Of a DNA stretch of 64,000 nt, positions 1 through 10,505 are shown one piece after another. Location of the stretch: contig OX457053.1 in NCBI GenBank assembly GCA_949752735.1, forward strand, positions 30,642,900-30,706,899, given 5' to 3'. The notes beneath the pieces were generated by a model, which saw only the letters and a program-made list of their open reading frames with translations, made no database searches and was not told where the DNA came from. The stretch comes from Lumbricus terrestris. Its lineage: Eukaryota; Annelida; Clitellata; Crassiclitellata; Lumbricidae. How positions within the stretch are numbered: position 1 is the stretch's first letter; the number at the start of each line of letters is the position of its first letter. The position numbers and the translations under genes are program-made.

Positions 1-478
1 GATGAAGAAGATAACGAAGATATTGTGTAAGATATGCAATAGATGATGAAGAAGATAACGAAGATAATGTGCAAGATATGCAATAGGTGATGAAAAAGAT
101 AGCGAAGATAATGTGTAAGATATGCAATAGATGATGAAAAAGATAGCGAAGATAATGTGTAAGATATGCAATAGATGATGAAAAAGATAACGAAGATATT
201 GTGTAAGATATGCAATAGATGATGAAGAAGATAACGAAGATATTGTGTAAGATATGCAATAGATGATGAAGAAGATAACGAAGATATTGTGTAAGATATG
301 CAATAGATGATGAAAAAGATAACGAAGATATTGTGTAAGATATGCAATAAATGATGAAGAAGATGGCGAAAGGTGATGCGATTGTGTAATAGTTAGTAGA
401 GAGTAAGGACGAAGAAATGCTAAAGAAGATGTCTAAGATATATGCAACAGATGACGAAGATGACGATGCATAGCGGAA
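1..478. repeat. 44-bp minisatellite
   Basis: About nine copies of a unit near 44 bp built on GATGAAGAAGATAACGAAG and TGTGTAAGATATGCAATA, regular to about position 370 and degenerate after that. Every frame carries stops, so it is not coding. It lies downstream of the last visible cadherin exon, in intronic DNA. Confidence 0.85.
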
Positions 479-527
479 GCTGAATATGAAAAGATTTGGC
501 AGAGAGATAGAGGATGAACTATGTGAG

Positions 528-709
528 ACCGGTAGTGTAGAATATGTCCAGTGCCTTGGAGTCAGAAGGTTGCGGGTTCGAATCCGCCTCAAGTCGCCGC
601 GTATACGGACCCTGAGCAAGTCCTTCACTCGCACTTGTTCGAAACTCCGATGCGGTGTCCGCGCTGTAGTCGGGAGCGCTTCTGATTAGAACGCTTAAAG
701 CGGCTCTAT
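528..709 (+). mobile_element. tRNA-derived SINE, family 1
   Basis: It contains a Pol III B-box (GGTTCGAATCC), then the family body (CTGAGCAAGTCCTTCACTCG, AAACTCCGATGCGGTGTCC, GGGAGCGCTTCTGA) and the tail AAGCGGCTCTAT. Similar bodies occur at 7098, 8545, 11545, 53125 and 62310. The tail is interrupted by the MITE at 710-972 and resumes with AGAAATGG after it. Confidence 0.75.
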
Positions 710-972
710 CAGTGGCGTAGACAAGGGGGTTTCGGGGGTTGAAAACCCCGCATTGGCCTAGGAAAAAGTTTTTTAAGGGTTATTTATCCACCTAAATAAA
801 AAAAAACAATTGCTTGTAGTAACAATTTTTTCTTACTTTATTCCCTTTGTTACTTTATTACCTTTTTATTTACTGTAATACTGTTGGGTTGGTGTCAGAA
901 AGGGCATCCGGCCAGGCCATAAAAACCCCCAAACAATCCCCCACCCATCATAAATTCCTGGCTACGCCACAG
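710..972. mobile_element. hAT-like MITE, copy 1
   Basis: A 263-bp non-coding element. It begins CAGTGGCGTAG and ends CTACGCCACAG, which are inverted with one mismatch. It is flanked by an 8-bp duplication GGCTCTAT (702-709 and 973-980), typical of the hAT superfamily. A second copy in the opposite orientation lies at 61421-61689. It is inserted in the 3' tail of the SINE at 528-709. No transposase is present. Confidence 0.8.
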
Positions 973-1012
973 GGCTCTATAGAAATGGAGAAAAATACAT
1001 ACATGCATGCAT

Positions 1013-1013
1013 G

Positions 1014-1044
<31 letters not shown>

Positions 1045-1059
1045 GCAGAGAGGCAGACA
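1013..1059. repeat. (CAGA)n microsatellite
   Basis: Short, imperfect run of CAGA units just after the nested SINE and MITE. Confidence 0.9.
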
Positions 1060-1094
1060 ATACAGAGAGCTACACATCACTGGCCTAGTTAGCT

Positions 1095-1378
1095 ACACCG
1101 GTAAGCTCGAGCGCATTCGTCTGTTGGTTCCAACGGACTGCGGTTCAAGCCCCGGTCTGGGAGTTGACATTCAGAGATTTAGATAATTTATCTCGGGCTA
1201 GCACGTGTGGGACGCAGGGGCGCAAGCTCCTGCGGAGCGACCTTGGGCAAGTTGCTTACCCATCATTGTCTGTGGGGAAGGCAACGGGAAACCACCTCAC
1301 TCATCTCATCCCCAGGGGCGTAAAGCCAATGAACCTGCCTTCGGGCAGAGAACCATCATCATCACACATCATTATAGG
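1095..1378 (+). mobile_element. Second SINE-like repeat with tRNA-type B-box
   Basis: A B-box-like GGTTCAAGCCC (about 1142-1152) is followed by roughly 220 bp of unique-looking body and an ATC-rich tail ending near 1378. The layout (tRNA-like head, body, simple tail) is that of a SINE. Its family is not the one at 528. No second copy was seen in the window, so the call rests on structure only. Confidence 0.45.
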
Positions 1379-1405
1379 CATACAATTCTCATCTCGCATG
1401 CATAC

Positions 1406-1656
1406 CTTGAAAGCTGTATGTGACGTCATCTCCGTCTGGATCGTATGCTTGTATGACGTGTACAACGGTGTTCGGAAGAGCATCTTCGCTGACGAGCACG
1501 TGCTCAATCGGTTGAGCAAAGACCGGGTCTTCGTCGTTGACGTTCGTCACACTGACTCGGACGTTGGCTGATCCGCGGTGAGATGGAGTCCCGTTGTCAG
1601 TTGCGATGACGGTGAAGTTGTACGTGTGACATCGACCGCTGTCGTAATCAAGGCGC
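1406..1656 (-). CDS. CadN: Neural-cadherin-like exon (G, seventh visible)
   Basis: A 251-nt internal exon with acceptor CTACTGTAG before 1656 and donor AAG/GTATGC after 1406. It starts with one base that completes a split AGG codon from exon F and ends in phase 1. It encodes the end of one cadherin repeat (RLDYDS, FTVIATDNGTPS), the calcium-binding linker VTNVNDEDPVF and the start of the next repeat (VSEDALPNT, AYDPDGDD). The pattern matches the Drosophila N-cadherin ectodomain as I remember it. The product would be a homophilic adhesion receptor at the cell surface. The next exon lies outside the window. Confidence 0.85.
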
Positions 1657-2075
1657 CTACAGTAGGAATTGCAATCAGCCTTCTTAATGTTAGATTCGTA
1701 TTATTTTAGTATTATAATATTGTAATCTTTGCATTTCTTAAACGCTACAATTTTGACAAAGATCTTACTAGAGATTGAGGGAGGAAGGTCATTGTGGAGT
1801 TGATGACGATGATGTTGTTGGTTATAAAGATGAAGATGAAGATGACGATGACGACGACGGCGACGATGACAATGATGATGTGATGGTTGTGATGTATTGA
1901 ATACTATGGATACTTACGCATGTATGCACGAACACAGATAATAATTATGTATGTATGTGTTTACGTGTATGTGTTTACGTGTGTATCAGAAATCCCTCAA
2001 AAGACCCACGCGACCTATATATGACTATTATACGACATGTGTTGATCGTGCAGACACGATGCCCTCTATGCTGAC
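1657..2075 (-). other. Intron F-G of the cadherin gene
   Basis: A short intron with no gene. It contains a GAT/GAC trinucleotide run at about 1800-1885 and otherwise nothing recognisable. Confidence 0.8.
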
Positions 2076-2187
2076 CTTGCCGTCTTGATGTAGCCGATGT
2101 TGTTGAGGGTTTGGACGGTGAAACTGTGGTCAGTGACGCTGTAGGTCAACTGCGAATTCGTCACCGAGTCCTGGTCAGTAGCGGTCA
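2076..2187 (-). CDS. CadN: Neural-cadherin-like exon (F)
   Basis: A 112-nt exon. The acceptor has a good pyrimidine tract (TTTTTCCTCTGTTGCAG) and the donor is GCAAG/GTCAGC. It begins with TG, which together with the final G of exon E makes a valine codon, and ends with AG, which with the first G of exon G makes arginine. It encodes the calcium-site motif ATDQDS and the middle strands of a cadherin repeat (LTYSVTDHSF, NNIGYIKTAR). A MITE sits only 52 bp upstream of its acceptor. Confidence 0.85.
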
Positions 2188-2239
2188 CTGCAACAGAGGA
2201 AAAAGCGCCCAGTGGGGTCGTAGAAAAAGACCGTATACT

Positions 2240-2529
2240 CATGGGCGCCCGCACATAGGGGCAAGAGGGGGCGCTTGCCCCCCCTGGAAAGTTGAAACCT
2301 ATTTTTGCAAATGCTACTTTTTGGTTTATAACAAATTTCTTTGCACTAAAGAAGCCATTTTCATAATAAAAAATTATGAAAAAGTGAAACTGAGAAATTT
2401 ACATCAAGAAACCTCCATGAAAAATATCAATATATTATGTTCTTAATTTTTTGCTTTGCATTTTCAACCTCTTGCTGCAAAAAAATCGACTTTTGCCCCC
2501 TCCTGCAAAAATTACGGCGGGCGCCCATG
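2240..2529. mobile_element. hAT-like MITE, GC-rich ends
   Basis: A 290-bp non-coding element with 13-bp inverted ends (CATGGGCGCCCGC) and a perfect 8-bp duplication CGTATACT at 2232-2239 and 2530-2537. It lies in the intron just upstream of cadherin exon F. Confidence 0.85.
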
Positions 2530-2624
2530 CGTATACTGAAAAATGACCAAACTGCAACAACATGTCGCGTGTCGTGTGGTATCTGGGGACATACTGCACC
2601 GCAGTCCACAGAATGACCGTTCTT

Positions 2625-3024
2625 ATTATCTTTATATTCTTGTCTATCTATACATATATCTTGTCCGTATATTCTTGTCTATATATATATTATCTTTATA
2701 TTCTTGCCTATATATATATACATCTTATCTTTATATTCTTGTCTATATATCTCATCTTTGTAATATTGTCTATATATATCTTATCTTTATATTTTTGCCT
2801 ATATATCTTATCTATATTTTTTTGTCTATATATATATAGCTTATCTTTATATTTTTGTCTATATATACATATCATCTTTATATTTTTGTCTATTATATAT
2901 ATCTTATCTTTATATTTTGTCAATATATATATATATATATCTTATCTTTATATTCTTGTCTATATATATATATATATATATAATCTTTATATTCTTGTAT
3001 ATATATATGTCATCTTTATATTCC

Positions 3025-3061
<37 letters not shown>

Positions 3062-3200
3062 TATCTTTATATTTTTGTCTATATATATCTTATCTTTATA
3101 TTCTTGTCTATCTTATCTTTACATTATATCTTTATATTTTTGTCTATATATATCTTATCTTTATATTCTTGTCTATATATATCTTATCTTTACATTCTTT
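2625..3200. repeat. TATC/TATA-rich minisatellite
   Basis: Tandem, variable units near 30 bp built from TATCTTTATATTCTTGTC and runs of TATA. The apparent open frames of isoleucine, tyrosine and leucine come from the repeat. Confidence 0.9.
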
Positions 3201-3224
3201 TTATACATAGGCTGTTTATGCATA

Positions 3225-3310
3225 AAGTGGGGCGTGGCGGTGTAGGGGTATGTTCGGTGCCTTTGAGCGCGAAGGCTGCGGGTTCGAATCCAACTCAAGC
3301 CATCACCTGA
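3225..3310 (+). mobile_element. SINE family 1 head fragment
   Basis: A tRNA-like head with an A-box-like TGGCGGTGTAGGGG and the B-box GGTTCGAATCC, followed by CAACTCAAGC. Only the head survives; the body expected after it is missing or diverged. Confidence 0.6.
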
Positions 3311-3479
3311 GTGGAGTAACGTCTGCATAGAAGTTCAGTACAGATTGTGCAATCAATAAGAATGTTCGCAAGCAATAAGACTTCAAGCAAGTAAGTAAGT
3401 ATATTCTTTGTTAACCCGACTGCACATATAACCGCGATTTGGCTTGCACGAAATCAAGCATCGTAAAGCATTATTGTTA

Positions 3480-3745
3480 AAAGCGATGTCCTCATTAAGT
3501 TACCACCATGGACTACTCTTACGGACAACCGACCACCATGGACTACTCTTACGGACAACCCTTTTGACTCAACGCATTTGATCCTGATCCTATGGTAACT
3601 CGACCCGGACCACCACGGACTACTCTCACGGACAACCCTCCTAACTCAACGCAGCGCTCGTGAATAAGCCGGTGCCCCGCGCTTGGCTTTCCAGTGGCGC
3701 TTTAGAAATTATAAGAGATTACGATTACGATTACGATTACGATTA
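3480..3745 (+). repeat. Dispersed repeat with (ATTACG)n tail
   Basis: This matches, in inverse orientation, the sequence at about 54500-54660. Shared blocks include GTAACTCGACCCGGACCACC and CTCAACGCAGCGCTCGTGAA. It ends in GCGCTTTAGAAATT and four ATTACG units, like a SINE or LINE 3' tail. A 30-bp segment containing CCACCATGGACTACTCTTAC is tandemly doubled at about 3505-3565. Confidence 0.7.
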
Positions 3746-3920
3746 AGTTGTCCGTCCGCGGAAAAATAATTCGCTAATGCACTGTGTATATGCTGTGGCT
3801 AATTAGTAGACCTACCCTACAATATTTCGGACGTCCATAAAGAGTAGGGGTATTGCCAGGCTATAATTTTTTTCCAAATGCAGGAGAAGGTGCGGACGGG
3901 TCTTCATGGACGACCCCCTA

Positions 3921-4312
3921 CAGTGGCGGATCCAGGGGGGGCAATCCGGCCATGGCCCCCATTTAAAAAGTGAATGGGTCGCGGCCCCATTTGGTTTTAA
4001 CAATCCATTAAATCAATGCAGCGGGAGAGAAAAGCATGATACTCTGTTCTGTTCTCAGCCATCCTCGATCCTAGGGTCGGCCGCATCATGTACAATGTTC
4101 CTCCAACGTTTCCTGTCCTCTGTCAGTCTTATCATTACTAGAGAGGCCATTACTTCGACCAGGATGACTGATGACTAAAAGAAAAAGGTCATCACCTATT
4201 TTGGCGGCTAAAACGGTATCTTCTTCTTGGAAAATGGACGAATAACTAAAAAAAGACCGAAAATGTTGTCCCTCTCTTCGAAAATTTCTGTATCCGCCCT
4301 TGACCCCCTAAG
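3921..4312. mobile_element. hAT-like MITE, CAGTGGCGGAT type
   Basis: A 392-bp element. The left end is CAGTGGCGGATCCAGG. The right end, read inward, is CAAGGGCGGATACAG. It is flanked by a perfect 8-bp duplication ACCCCCTA at 3913-3920 and 4313-4320. There is no transposase. Confidence 0.8.
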
Positions 4313-4542
4313 AGGGCGTTTAGGTCTTGTAGCGCAGTTTATTACAACGATGACAACAACACGGCTAGACTTAAAACAACACGGCTGCACAAGAAAATCA
4401 GATCGCCTATTTGGCGGACATGCAGAAGAATACATTCTGCGAATCATCAGACGAATTAGGTCGACTACATTTCTACATCAATAAAGACATCTCTCAGCAG
4501 TTGGCGCCTCTACAAACGACCCCCCGAGGAGAGATATCTCAC

Positions 4543-4654
4543 CTTGGATGATGTCCGTTCCTATAGCAACCGTCTCCGCAATTCCCTGAACAATGTACTG
4601 CGACAGCGGGAACGTCGGAGCGTTATCGTTCATGTCGAACAGCGTGATGATCAG
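4543..4654 (-). CDS. CadN: Neural-cadherin-like exon (E)
   Basis: A 112-nt exon with acceptor TTCACCACTGCAG and donor CCAAG/GTGAGA. It starts in phase 0 and ends with a single G. It encodes the inter-repeat linker LIITLFDMNDNAPTF and the first strand of the following repeat (QYIVQGIAETVAIGTDI). Joined to exon D it restores a continuous strand and linker, and joined to exon F it gives the calcium motif, so the three exons form one repeat boundary. Confidence 0.85.
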
Positions 4655-4670
4655 CTGCAGTGGTGAACAA

Positions 4671-4730
4671 GAACAATTTAGAACAATCTAGAACAATCTA
4701 GAACAATCTAGAACAATCTAGAACAATTTT
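4671..4730. repeat. (GAACAATCTA)n decamer repeat
   Basis: Six tandem decamers of GAACAATCTA or GAACAATTTA, immediately upstream of exon E on the minus strand. Confidence 0.9.
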
Positions 4731-5253
4731 CCATCAGCGAATGATCATAAGCGCGCCACAGCAACTATCTGTCGTCTGTACCGATAAATCAAAATGCAGA
4801 CGTCGTATAGCCTACATACACATATTTATAGTTGTCGCCGCCTTTTTTATTCGGGTGTGCAAGGAAAAGTCGAGCGGTCGAGTTTTTAGTGTCCGCTGGA
4901 CAGCGGGCAGATAAGTGCACGTCGAAATGTCGAGGGAAGTGGGAAGGGAGGGGATTGAGGGTGGGATGGAGGGCAGGGGGGAAGCTGTCATACACGTTGT
5001 CTGCACTTAAGAACAAATAGCCTATTCATCACGCGAAAGAAATCATTTCTGTGCCGCCGGCATGACTAGCGGCGTGGGCTTTGCATTTGTGCGAGATGGG
5101 ATTCTATCAGAACTGTGTTGGACTGTGCAAATATTTAAGCTGCTGGGACCGTATGCATATGATGCTTCTGAGCATGGCGGACTGATTTACTTGTTAAGGA
5201 GCTACATGTACATAAATTGATAGGTATACGTATACGATACATTATTTGCATAC

Positions 5254-5470
5254 GTTTACGGCGCTTGACCGCGTTGGTCGTCCATTCTCGATGACCTTGA
5301 CCTTCAGGTGATACTGGTGTGGATCCTTCTCGTAGTCGAGGGTTCGCAGAAGATCAACGACGCCGGTCAACTGGTCAATGGCGAATTCGTTGGACTGGGC
5401 GCCGGTGTCCGTGGTCAACTCGTAGGTCAACGGAAAACCCTGGTGGGAGTAAGCCTTGATCTCCACGATC
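5254..5470 (-). CDS. CadN: Neural-cadherin-like exon (D)
   Basis: A 217-nt exon with acceptor ACGCTGTAG and donor AAAC/GTATGC. Its first base completes a lysine codon begun in exon C, and it ends in phase 0. It encodes almost a whole cadherin repeat: LTYELTTDTG, FAIDQLTGVVDLLRTLDYEK (the classical F-I-D-x-x-T-G and LDYE strands), then YHLKVKVIENGRP. The linker that closes the repeat is in exon E. Confidence 0.87.
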
Positions 5471-5694
5471 CTACAGCGTCCAACATTCACTGTTTGAATC
5501 GCAGGCGTTCATACATTGTATAATATGTAATACAAACACACAAAACATTCGTAGACACTCACACATACACACACATTCACACACAGTGCCATGGCAGTTT
5601 GTGTAGCTGTATGTGTGTGTCAGTGTGTCAGTGTGTGTGTGTGATTGTGTCATTTGGTTCCTCGGTTTAGAACTGCCATGGCTCAATCTTGATC

Positions 5695-5905
5695 ATGTGT
5701 CTCAATTGGTCCTTCTTTTTGGAATACGCTTTCTCCTTTCGTTCGCTCTACAATTCTGTCTTGGCAATCTCTCTTCTGCCTTGTTTCTTTTCAGACTCTG
5801 CTTCTTCTCGCGGGGCCTTGCGCACTGGGAGCGCCTCTGAACGGTTCACCCTACTATAATAGAGGCGCTTTATAAATGCTTCAATACAATACGGTACAAT
5901 ACAAT
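5695..5905 (+). mobile_element. Decayed LINE 3' end
   Basis: A conceptual translation with shifts resembles the C-terminal tail of CR1/L2-type reverse transcriptases (FWNTLSP, SFQTLLLL). It is followed by the family tail GGGAGCGCCTCTGAACGG, GGCGCTTTATAAATGC and a CAATA-type run. It is broken and non-functional. Confidence 0.5.
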
Positions 5906-6150
5906 ACAATACTTCTGTAAGCGTTGATCTACAACATACGCATTTACGCTGCACTATTATATCAACGCTTGTGGACGACACATGACACTCTCTAGAGTTG
6001 CTCCAATTAACATAGGCATTTGTCTTCTTTTTACGTAGCGCTATTAATTCAACGATTCTGACTGATTATACAACACTCTCCAGCGTTGATCCAGCATCTA
6101 TAGGCATTTACAATTTACGTAGCGCCATTATCCCCAGCGACGACACTCAC

Positions 6151-6388
6151 TTGTACTGCTCCCCGGCCGTCTCAGGAACGCTCGCCGTGTACTGCGTCTC
6201 AAAGAACTGCGGATCTCTGTCGCCGACCAAGATCTTCAGGGAATGTGTGGCCGATCTCTGCAGGGTTTTGACGTTGACATCCTGTGCGGATACACCGATC
6301 TCGTATTCCTTTCCGATTCGAAATGTTTCCGATCCCTTTGTGCGGACGACGCCTGTCTCCGGATCGACTTCGAATCGGTCGTCACCAC
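6151..6388 (-). CDS. CadN: Neural-cadherin-like exon (C)
   Basis: A 238-nt exon with acceptor CATCTTCTGCAG and donor TACAA/GTGAGT. The first two bases complete a glycine codon begun in exon B, 41.4 kb away, and the last two bases begin a lysine completed by exon D. It encodes DDRFEVDPETGVVRTKG, YEIGVSAQDVN and LKILVGDRDPQFF. The linker is a degenerate calcium site, as in the matching position of insect N-cadherin from memory. Then follows the start of the next repeat (YTASVPETAGEQY). Confidence 0.87.
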
Positions 6389-6570
6389 CTGCAGAAGATG
6401 ACAGATACATGTTGATGATAAAGTACAGAGTTTATCATCAACAATTCAACATGTACTATATATATATACATACAGTGGGGGCCTATATACATGTAGTTCA
6501 TCATCAACATGCATGTATTATTAGATATATATATATACATATATATCTAATAATACATTATATAATACAT

Positions 6571-7062
6571 ATAATAATGTGCTTAAACAGAGTCTTACGC
6601 TCTGCAGCACGTTTAATTGGACATATCCCTAAATTTGATCATGTGTCCAGCTATATGCTGGAGACATTACACTGGCTTCCTACTCGGCAGCGCATTGAAT
6701 TTAGGATCGCTGCCATAGTTAGGCAATGCCAGCTTGGAATCGCCCCACAGTACTTGCAAGAGCTTTGTTGCTCCACTAGTATCCTAGACCACCGCCCCCT
6801 CCGCTCTGCACAGAAGGGATTGCTATTGGTCCCTTTTGCACGAACTGCAACGATTCAGCATAGAGCCTTTTCTGTGATCGGCCCAGTTGTGTGGAATGGG
6901 CTTCCACAGGAACTACGTCTACTTGCTGGGGTTATTACTGGAACATTTTTTACTAAACTCAAAACTGTCCTTTTTTGCCGTGCTAGAGTCGGGAGCGCCT
7001 CTGAGTAGTCGCCTTGAAGAAGCGCTATATAAATTCTTGAATGAATGAATGAATATATATAT
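6571..7062 (+). mobile_element. LINE 3' fragment (CR1/L2-like reverse transcriptase C-terminus)
   Basis: About 145 codons remain open, with motifs typical of the end of CR1/L2-type ORF2: RSAARLIG, FDHVS, LHWLPTRQRIEFRI, RTATIQHRAFSVIGPVVWN, GLPQEL and KLKTVLF. The catalytic reverse transcriptase and endonuclease domains are absent, so it is a 5'-truncated copy. Its 3' end (GGGAGCGCCTCTGAGTAG, GCGCTATATAAATTC, then AATG repeats) is shared with the SINEs in this window. Confidence 0.8.
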
Positions 7063-7097
7063 ATATACAGGCACTAATATGATTTGTTTGTATGTGC

Positions 7098-7226
7098 CCT
7101 TGTTATAGCGCCCCTTCAAACTCTGTACTCAGAGGCGCTCCCGACCACAGAGCGGACACTGCATCGGAGTTTCACGCTGAAGCGCTGAGCAATTGCGAGT
7201 GAAGGACTTACTGTGTAGGGAACATT
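7098..7226 (-). mobile_element. SINE family 1, truncated
   Basis: On the minus strand it carries the body and tail of the family (CACTCGCAATTGCTCAGCG, CGGAGTTTG-type motifs, GGGAGCGCCTCTGAGTA, GGGGCGCTATAAC). The tRNA-like head with the B-box is missing. Confidence 0.7.
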
Positions 7227-7844
7227 GAGATTCACTCGCAATTGCTATGTAGGCCTAATGTAATAGTGCTTTAATGCAAATAAATTTGCTAACAACCAAA
7301 AAGTGGTAGTTAAAGAAATAGGTGGCCGTGTTTCCACTCCTGCCCCCATGTGCTGGCGTCCATGTACGTATATACAGTGGGTGACAATTCCGCGAAGAGA
7401 TTCATTGACACGTATATAACATCCCTAAAGAAGTTTCGTATAAATGGTGTTCGCACTACGGCTATGTGATAAATGCATTTGGCACAGTAATGCAATCATT
7501 CTGTCAATTGAAACGGGAACAGGAGTTCGAGAGTTTAATCGACGGGTCGTATACCAGCGACTTAGACGCCGGTAAGTAGGTTTCAGAATATCGTTAACTC
7601 GCTCGTGCATGTCGAAATGTCCATCGAGATCTATGGGACACGTCGGCTAAGTTCCATTTGTGAACATTACTCAGATACGCAGACGAGTCTCGAGAAGTCT
7701 ACGTTGCCAACAAAATGGCTGCAACAAAATGGCTACATTAAAGACGGTTCGCCTCAGAAACAGTCTCGACTGCAAAACCCATTTCCTTATAAAGACAGGC
7801 GATGCATTTGCTCGAGCACACTTACAACTTCCACGTCTGTTTTT
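7227..7844. other. No gene recognised
   Basis: Unique-looking intronic sequence. The short open frames here resemble nothing I recognise and are treated as chance. Confidence 0.6.
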
Positions 7845-8850
7845 GTGTGTGTCTGATTGTCTGCGTGCGTATGTTTGTGTGTGTCTGTTTTTTGTGTGTC
7901 TGTTTATGTGCGTCTGTTTATGTGTGGCTGTTTATGTGTGGCTGCTTATGTGTGGCTGTTTATGTGTGGCTGTTTATGTGTGGCTGTTTATGTGTGGCTG
8001 TTTGTGTGTGGCTGTTTGTGTGTGGCTGTTTGTGTGGCTGTTTGTGTGTGGCTGTTTGTGTGTGGCTGTTTGTTTGTGTGCGTCTGTTTGTGTGTCCGTT
8101 TGTGTGTCTGTTTGCGCGCGTCTGTTTATGTGTGGCTGTTTGTGTGCGTCTGTTTATGTGTGGCTGTTTATGTGTGGCTGTTTGTGTGTGGCTGTTTGTG
8201 TGTGGCTGTTTGTGTGTGGCTGTTTATGTGTGGCTGCTTATGTGTGGCTGTTTATGTGTGGCTGTTTATGTGTGGCTGTTTATGTGTGGCTGTTTGTGTG
8301 TGGCTGTTTGTGTGTGGCTGTTTGTGTGTGGCTGTTTGTGTGTGGCTGTTTGTGTGTGGCTGTTTGTTTGTGTGCGTCTGTTTGTGTGTCCGTTTGTGTG
8401 TCTGTTTGCGCGCGTCTGTTTATGTGTGGCTGTTTGTGTGCGTCTGTTTATGTGTGGCTGTTTATGTGTGGCTGTTTGTGTGTGGCTGTTTGTGTGTGGC
8501 TGTTTGTGTGTGGCTGTTTGTGTGCGTCTGTTTTTGTTTGTTTGTATGTGCACTTGTTATAGCGCCCCTTCAAGCTCTCTACTCAGAGGCGCTTCCGAAT
8601 GCAGAGCGGACACTGCATAGGAGTTTCACGCCGAAGCGCTGAGCAATTGTGAGTGAAGGACTTGCCCAAGGTCCTTACGCGGCGAGGTGGATTCGAACCT
8701 CGAACCTTCCGGCTTCGAGGCAAAGACGCCACCACTACACCACCGCGACCCACGTTTTGTGTGTGTTTATGTGGGGCTGTTTGTGTGTGGCTGTTTGTGT
8801 GTGGTTGTTTGTGTGTGGCTGTTTTGATGCGTGTTTTATGTTTGTGTGTA
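7845..8850. repeat. TGTTTGTGTGTGGC minisatellite with higher-order repeat
   Basis: Units of about 14-15 bp (CTGTTTGTGTGTGG and CTGTTTATGTGTGG). A block with the variants GTGTGTCCGTTTGTG and TTTGCGCGCGTCTG recurs about 288 bp apart (near 8090 and 8378), showing segmental duplication inside the array. The array is interrupted at 8545-8755 by a SINE and resumes after it. Long open frames in several registers are a by-product. Confidence 0.9.
8545..8755 (-). mobile_element. SINE family 1, near full length, inside the minisatellite
   Basis: On the minus strand: tRNA-like head (GGTTCGAATCC B-box), body (GGACCTTGGGCAAGTCCTTC, GCGCTTCGGCGTGAAACTCC), and a 3' tail of AGCGCCTCTGAGTAGAG, TTGAAGGGGCGCTATAACA. 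Minisatellite units occur on both sides, so the SINE landed in an existing array. Confidence 0.8.
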
Positions 8851-8885
8851 TGTCTGGGTTTGTCTGTTCTCGTCTCTAAAAATTT

Positions 8886-9129
8886 ATGAGTCTGTCTGTC
8901 TGCCTGCCTGTCCGTCTGTCCGTCCGTCCGCCTTTCTATGTCCATCCGTCCATCCGTCCGTCCATCCGTCCGTCCGTCCGTCCATCCGTCCATCCGTCCA
9001 TCCGTCCATCCGTCCGTCCATCTGTCCGTCCGTCTGTCTGTCTGTGGATGAAAAACCCGTCGTGCAGATTTATAGTTGGATATCTAAGCTGCGGGCGGCA
9101 ATTGTGGATTAGAGGCGATTGCCTGTCTA

Positions 9130-9168
<39 letters not shown>

Positions 9169-9170
9169 GG
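8886..9170. repeat. (CCGT)n / (CTGT)n microsatellite
   Basis: Runs of CTGT, CCGT and CCAT tetramers in two blocks, 8886-9045 and 9122-9170, separated by about 75 bp of unique sequence. Confidence 0.9.
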
Positions 9171-9384
9171 CTGCGCTGGTCTTCGAGAGAACAGTTGTGT
9201 CGACATAATCTGTTTGTGTTATATGCAGCGCAGAACTCATCTGAACGATGCAACTATTAAGCGACGTTGCATCGTTGTCGACGAAAGCAATCAGGGAAAC
9301 GGTCGCTGGGTACCAGACTGGTACTGAGGTCTGAGGAAGAGATGGGGAAGAAGTATGGGGCAACGAAGAGGAGTAGCAGGAGGA

Positions 9385-9750
9385 GTAGAGTGGGAGGAAG
9401 GAGCAGGAGGAGGAGGAGGAGGAAGAGGGAGGAGGAGGAGGAGGAGGAGGAGGAGGAGGAGAAGAAGAAGATGATGATGATGAAGAAGATGAAGAAGAAG
9501 AAGAAGAAGAAGAAAAAAGAAGAAGAAGAAGAAGAAGAAGAAGAAGAAGAGGAGAAGAAGAAGAAGAAGAAGAAGAAGAAGAAGAAGAAGAAAAAAGAAG
9601 AAGAAGAAGAAGAAGAAGAAGAAGAAAAAAGAAGAAGAAGAAGAAGAAGAAGAAGAAAAAAGAAGAAGAAGAAGAAGAAGAAGAAGAAGAAAAAAGAAGA
9701 AGAAGAAGAAGAAGAAGAAAAAAGAAGAAGAAGAAGAAGAAGAAGAAGAA

Positions 9751-9782
<32 letters not shown>

Positions 9783-9785
9783 TAA
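9385..9785. repeat. 400-bp homopurine (GAA/GGA)n tract
   Basis: An almost pure purine strand of GGA then GAA units, with AAAAAAG interruptions at regular intervals. Such mirror-like homopurine tracts can form triplex DNA. Poly-Glu, poly-Lys and poly-Arg frames here are artefacts. Confidence 0.95.
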
Positions 9786-9949
9786 AAAATGGAATAGGAG
9801 TGGGAATTGAAGAAAGACCGCACACACAGAAGAGTCGTCGAACGATCTCTCTCAATACACGACGCCTACGTCACCTGCGTGAAAGGAACGCGAAGAGATA
9901 TCGCCTGATTTCATTCGCAACGCAACGGCGTTAATGGCCGCACCCGTGA

Positions 9950-10161
9950 ATAACACACACACACACACACACACGCACACACACATGCATACACACACAC
10001 ATGCATACACACACACATACACATACACACATACACACATACACACACATACACACACATATGCACACACACATACACGCAGTAACACACACACACATAA
10101 ACAGTATTATACATACACATACACATACACACACATACACATACACATACACACAATATAC

Positions 10162-10194
<33 letters not shown>

Positions 10195-10505
10195 TACATA
10201 CGGACACACATACACCCATATATACACATACACACATACACACATATTCACACACATACACACATACACACACATACACAAGGACACACATACACACACA
10301 TACACACACATACACGCATACACACATATACATACACATGCACACATACACATACATACACACACACATACACACATACACACATATACACACACATATA
10401 CACACATACACACAAATACATACACACACACACACACACACACACATACACACATACACACAAATACATACACACACACACACACACACACACATACACA
10501 TACAT
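9950..10505. repeat. (AC)n and (ACATAC)n microsatellite
   Basis: 555 bp of CA dinucleotides mixed with CATACA hexamers and other variants. It is potential Z-DNA and is not coding. Confidence 0.95.

Noticed and set aside
1098..1160. Functional tRNA gene
   Set aside because: Only the B-box is convincing; no cloverleaf can be drawn, so it is taken as a SINE head.
6151..7008. A single 285-codon plus-strand gene
   Set aside because: The first part is antisense to cadherin exon C and the last part is a LINE 3' end; the continuous frame is accidental.
7660..8642. Cysteine- and valine-rich open frames
   Set aside because: Produced by the GT-rich minisatellite in several registers and interrupted by a SINE.
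9127..9855. Poly-Glu/Lys, poly-Ser and poly-Phe frames
   Set aside because: Translation of the GAA/GGA tract; composition only.
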